Positions 22,752-25,302 of a DNA stretch of 25,302 bases are shown piece after piece. The DNA is taken from contig SXWC01000011.1 of the NCBI GenBank assembly GCA_005789975.1, positions 1 through 25,302 on the forward strand, written 5' to 3'. The position numbers and the translations under genes were made by a program. The stretch comes from Planctomycetaceae bacterium (lineage in GTDB: Bacteria > Planctomycetota > Planctomycetia > Pirellulales > UBA1268). A model generated the notes under the pieces. That model saw only the letters and a program-made list of their open reading frames with translations, was not told the DNA's origin and made no database searches. Numbering within the stretch: the first letter of the stretch is position 1; each line of letters starts with the position of its first letter.

Positions 22752-23414
22752 ATGACCACCTCTATGGCACGCCACGACATGCCCTCCGCCACCCGCCTGC
22801 ACGGCAGCGCCGCGGCCTCCTCCGCCCACCGCGATTACCAGCGGCAGCGGCAGATGACGCTCGGCGACCTGCTGCTCGAAAACCGGATCATCCTGCTGCA
22901 GGGAGAGATCTACGACGGCAACGCCAACGAACTGGTGATGAAGCTGCTCTATCTCCAGAGCGAGAATCGTCGCAAAGACATCCACTTCTACATCAACTCG
23001 CCGGGCGGCAGCGTCACGGCCACGATGGCGATCTACGACACGATGCAGATCCTCTCGTGTCCTGTGGCCACCTACTGCGTCGGTCTGGCCGCCAGCGGCG
23101 GGGCGGTGCTCCTCGCCGGCGGAGCGAAAGGGAAGCGGTTCGTGCTTCCGCACGCCAAGGTGATGATCCATCAGCCCTACGGCCAGGTCGGCGGGCAGGT
23201 GAGCGACATCGAGATTCAGGCCGACGAGATCATCAAGACCAGGTCGGTGCTCAACGAAATCCTTGCGAGTCACACCGGCCAGCCGATCGAGCGGATCGCC
23301 AGCGACACCGACCGCGACCGCTACCTGTCCGCCACGGAGGCGAAGGACTACGGCCTCGTTGACGAGGTGCTGACCAAGCCCCCCGTCGCCGCCGAAGAGC
23401 TGGAGAAGGACTGA
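22752..23414 (+). CDS. clpP: ClpP-family protease subunit with variant serine site, 220 aa
   Basis: ClpP is the proteolytic chamber used by Clp ATPases. [21 protein letters not shown], then Ser115 in [14 protein letters not shown], His140 in MIHQP and the [13 protein letters not shown] acidic motif (185 onward) show the complete catalytic set. The residue after the serine pocket is Gly where canonical ClpP has Met (GQAASMGA), and the protein has an N-terminal lead of about 35 residues before [17 protein letters not shown]. The alternative start ATG 22764 would drop four residues. It begins 40 bases after tig and ends 38 bases before a second, canonical clpP, so the two subunits may form a mixed complex. 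Confidence 0.9.
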   Translation: MTTSMARHDMPSATRLHGSAAASSAHRDYQRQRQMTLGDLLLENRIILLQGEIYDGNANELVMKLLYLQSENRRKDIHFYINSPGGSVTATMAIYDTMQILSCPVATYCVGLAASGGAVLLAGGAKGKRFVLPHAKVMIHQPYGQVGGQVSDIEIQADEIIKTRSVLNEILASHTGQPIERIASDTDRDRYLSATEAKDYGLVDEVLTKPPVAAEELEKD

Positions 23415-23452
23415 GCTTCAGACCGCCACCGCACGCCTCAGAGACCCACGCC

Positions 23453-24055
23453 ATGCCCCTGATCCCCTACGTCATCGAGAAGAGCGGCCGCGAAGAGCGG
23501 GCGATGGACATTTACAGCCGCCTGCTCAAGGACCGTATCGTGTTTCTGGGCACGCAGGTGAACGACGAGGTGGCCAACGCCATCGTCGCGCAGTTGCTCT
23601 TCCTGCAGTCGGACGACCCCAAGAGCGACATCCACCTCTACATCAACTCGCCGGGCGGCAGCGTCACGGCAGGTCTGGCCATCTACGACACCATGCAGTT
23701 CGTCACCTGTGACGTGGCCACCTACTGCATCGGGCAGGCGGCCTCGATGGGGGCCGTGCTCCTCGCGGCCGGGGCCAACGGCAAGCGTCGCGCCCTGCCC
23801 AACGCGCGGATCATGATCCACCAGCCGCTCGCGGGCATGGAGGGCACGGCGGAGGAGATCATGATCCACGCCAAGGAATTCAAGAACATCAAGCACAAGC
23901 TCAACGGCATCCTGCTCAAGCACACCGGGCATCCCCTGGAGAAGATCGAGGAGGATACGGACCGTGATCGGTTCATGTCGGCGCAGGAAGCGCGGGACTA
24001 CCGACTGATCGACGAGGTGATCGACCGCATGCCCGCCCCCAAGACGGCCGTCTAG
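23453..24055 (+). CDS. clpP: ATP-dependent Clp protease proteolytic subunit, 200 aa
   Basis: This is a canonical Clp[21 protein letters not shown] is the standard start with the propeptide-type lead. [20 protein letters not shown] is the handle region, [15 protein letters not shown] holds the nucleophile Ser98, MIHQP holds His123, and [15 protein letters not shown] contains the acidic residue. The length is normal. It forms tetradecamers that degrade unfolded proteins together with ClpX, ClpA or ClpC. It is the second of two adjacent clpP genes after tig. The shared arrangement suggests a duplicated pair that diverged, as in other planctomycetes and cyanobacteria. Confidence 0.96.
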   Translation: MPLIPYVIEKSGREERAMDIYSRLLKDRIVFLGTQVNDEVANAIVAQLLFLQSDDPKSDIHLYINSPGGSVTAGLAIYDTMQFVTCDVATYCIGQAASMGAVLLAAGANGKRRALPNARIMIHQPLAGMEGTAEEIMIHAKEFKNIKHKLNGILLKHTGHPLEKIEEDTDRDRFMSAQEARDYRLIDEVIDRMPAPKTAV

Positions 24056-24172
24056 CGTCTCGGGAGCCGGTGGAAACGGGAGCGTGGCGGATCGGATTCG
24101 GGTGGAACTGGGAAGCAGTACGGTCGGCGGCCCGCGGGCCGGCGGCCATTCGAGGCGCAAGGAGGCGCGTCA

Positions 24173-25105
24173 ATGCTGTCACAGGAAATGCTCGGGCGGA
24201 ACCGGGTTGGCGTCCCTTGTTTGGCGGCGCTGTCATGCTCGGCGGCCCTGTCATGCCTCGCGCTTGCCGGCTGCAAGAGCGACTTGAACCAACAAATTCT
24301 GGAGCGTGAACTCCGCTACCAGGAGGACCAGATCTACCAGTTGCAGGACGACCTGCAGGACAAGTGCGCCCGCCTCGACTCCGTCGCCACGGAGAACGCC
24401 AGCCTGCGGCGGCAACTCGGTGTGACCGAAGCCGATCCGCTGACGGGGTCGCGTACCGGCCGACCGCGGCCGACCGCGGTGCCGGCCGCAGTGGCGGTGC
24501 CCCCGGCCATCCAGATTCCCGAGGCGATCCGCCCGCCGGCAGCCCCGGCAGGCGGCCTCTCGCCCCCCGCCCTCGACAACATTCCGCCCCTGCCGGCGAC
24601 CCCCTCCTCGACGACCGAACCGAGCCCGTTGTCGCTGCCCGCACCGGCCGGCGCGGCCGCTTCTCCAGCCCCGCCGGCCGCCGTGCCGGTATCGTACGAC
24701 CAGCCGCTTTCGGACGGGCGGGCGATGCGGCTCGTCATCACCACCACCACGACCGGCTGCTTCGACGACAACGGGGACGGTCGCAGCGACGGCATCAACG
24801 TGACGTTCGAGCCCCGTGATGCCGACGAGAAACTGGTCGCGGCCGCGGGTGCCGTGTCGATCCTGATCTTCAACGCGGGCGATCCGGCGACGCCGCTCGC
24901 GACCTGGACCATTCCCACGGAGCAGGCTGCCGCGCACTTCCGCCGCACGGGCAGGCTCCGCGGCATCCACGTGCCGCTCCGCTGGACGGCGGCACCGCCC
25001 AGCGACGACCACGTTCGCGTGGTCGTCAGCATGGCTGGTTCCGATGGCGCGACTCTCGAGACCGACGCCACGCTCCCGGCCGCCGTGACGCACCGGGCGC
25101 GGTAG
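24173..25105 (+). CDS. lipoprotein with coiled coil and proline-rich linker, 310 aa
   Basis: ATG 24173 follows AAGGAGG by seven bases, the best ribosome-binding site in the window. The signal peptide ends in the lipobox LAGC (Cys34). Residues 38-84 (DLNQQILERELRYQEDQIYQ and on to LRRQLG) have the heptad pattern of a coiled coil. A long Pro/Ala linker (about 90-180) follows. The C-terminal part (about 185-305) has TTTTTGCFDDNGDGRSDG and a beta-rich region with VSILIFNAG and GIHVPLRW, resembling small immunoglobulin-like envelope domains but without a named family. It is probably an outer-envelope lipoprotein that multimerises through the coiled coil. It follows clpP by 117 bases and probably has its own promoter. 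Confidence 0.75.
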   Translation: MLSQEMLGRNRVGVPCLAALSCSAALSCLALAGCKSDLNQQILERELRYQEDQIYQLQDDLQDKCARLDSVATENASLRRQLGVTEADPLTGSRTGRPRPTAVPAAVAVPPAIQIPEAIRPPAAPAGGLSPPALDNIPPLPATPSSTTEPSPLSLPAPAGAAASPAPPAAVPVSYDQPLSDGRAMRLVITTTTTGCFDDNGDGRSDGINVTFEPRDADEKLVAAAGAVSILIFNAGDPATPLATWTIPTEQAAAHFRRTGRLRGIHVPLRWTAAPPSDDHVRVVVSMAGSDGATLETDATLPAAVTHRAR

Positions 25106-25204
25106 AGGCCGCCGCCGGGGGCACCCTCCCGAGCGGTTGCCGCGGGAACCGGCGTGGTTGCAATTCCACCCGCAGGCCCGACAGCGTGGCTCGTGGCTCG
25201 TGGC

Positions 25205-25222
25205 GACCCCCTGACGGGGGTC
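25205..25222. terminator. perfect hairpin between convergent genes
   Basis: GACCCCC-TGAC-GGGGGTC is a perfect seven-base stem with a four-base loop, between the lipoprotein gene and the minus-strand gene at the right edge. It could end transcription from both sides, though neither side has a T run. Just before it, GTGGCTC is repeated in tandem (from about 25186). Confidence 0.4.
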
Positions 25223-25238
25223 ACTCACCGGGTCGAAC

Positions 25239-25302
25239 CTACAGCCCGCGGTCTTCGAGGAAGTTGAGCAGGTCGGCAATACGATTGGAGTAGCCCCACT
25301 CG
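25239..25302 (-). CDS. C-terminal end of an unidentified protein (partial)
   Basis: The minus strand reads EWGYSNRIADLLNFLEDRGL followed by TAG at 25241-25239. The gene continues beyond the right edge. Aromatic and charged residues and the absence of stops make it credible as coding, but 20 residues are too few to name a family. It is convergent with the lipoprotein gene. Confidence 0.5.
   Translation of the reverse strand, partial: EWGYSNRIADLLNFLEDRGL

Noticed and set aside
21236..22792. 518-codon minus-strand frame opposite trigger factor
   Set aside because: Antisense shadow with no recognisable domain; the plus strand has the full trigger factor signature.
24251..25279. Minus-strand frame opposite the coiled-coil lipoprotein
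   Set aside because: Gly/Arg/His-rich antisense frame with no motif; the plus-strand gene has a strong ribosome-binding site and a lipobox.
1..25302. A new defence, secretion or biosynthetic system
   Set aside because: The genes are mostly core functions or isolated accessory genes; no set of unknown genes with conserved spacing or complementary domains was found.

Overview
The window is high-GC, gene-dense bacterial chromosome, and its gene content points to a planctomycete of the Pirellulales kind. The markers are a PEP-CTERM-anchored autotransporter-like repeat protein, a DUF1559 prepilin-like protein (GFSLVELLVVIAI and a C-terminal H-x9-DG motif), decayed repeat and sugar-isomerase relics of planctomycete type, and several proline- or cysteine-rich lipoproteins. 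Many start codons lack a clear Shine-Dalgarno sequence. The organism assignment is inference from family knowledge; no rRNA gene is present to confirm it.

Left part (1 to about 6000) is accessory, decaying DNA. A toxin-antitoxin pair (antitoxin intact, ParE-type toxin broken by a one-base frameshift) is bracketed by two imperfect inverted repeats that resemble integron attC sites. A truncated secreted repeat protein, an IS256-family transposase tail and a cluster of GGGGCGAATC repeats follow. Then comes a large PEP-CTERM protein, then relics of an IS91-family transposase and a sugar phosphate isomerase/epimerase. A CopZ-like [2Fe-2S]/zinc protein is intact. Two more transposase relics and an inverted-repeat element of about 130 bp complete the region.

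Middle part (6000 to 11600) holds a DUF1559 protein and a probable glycosyltransferase-like protein on the minus strand. Divergent from them are an NAD-dependent sugar epimerase and a GDP-mannose 4,6-dehydratase, so this looks like a small nucleotide-sugar/glycan module. A secreted alpha/beta hydrolase and a cysteine-rich lipoprotein follow.

Right part (11700 to the end) is mostly core genome. It holds ffh-rpsP-trmD-rplS-yraN (translation and protein export, with no rimM between rpsP and trmD), an exported amidohydrolase, an App1-type phosphatase, a 29-residue AURKAIP1/COX24-like ribosomal protein, a lipoprotein, an FHA-panB pair, tRNA-Gly(GCC) with a good promoter, and tig-clpP-clpP (protein folding and turnover). 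A coiled-coil lipoprotein and the 3' end of a minus-strand gene close the window.

I found no clear new multi-gene system. The observations most worth a second look are the attC-like sites around the toxin-antitoxin pair, the 21-bp tandem repeat between ffh and rpsP that can encode a cationic heptad-repeat peptide, the matching promoter-like box plus 5' hairpin ahead of two lipoprotein genes, and the odd serine-site motif in the first ClpP.
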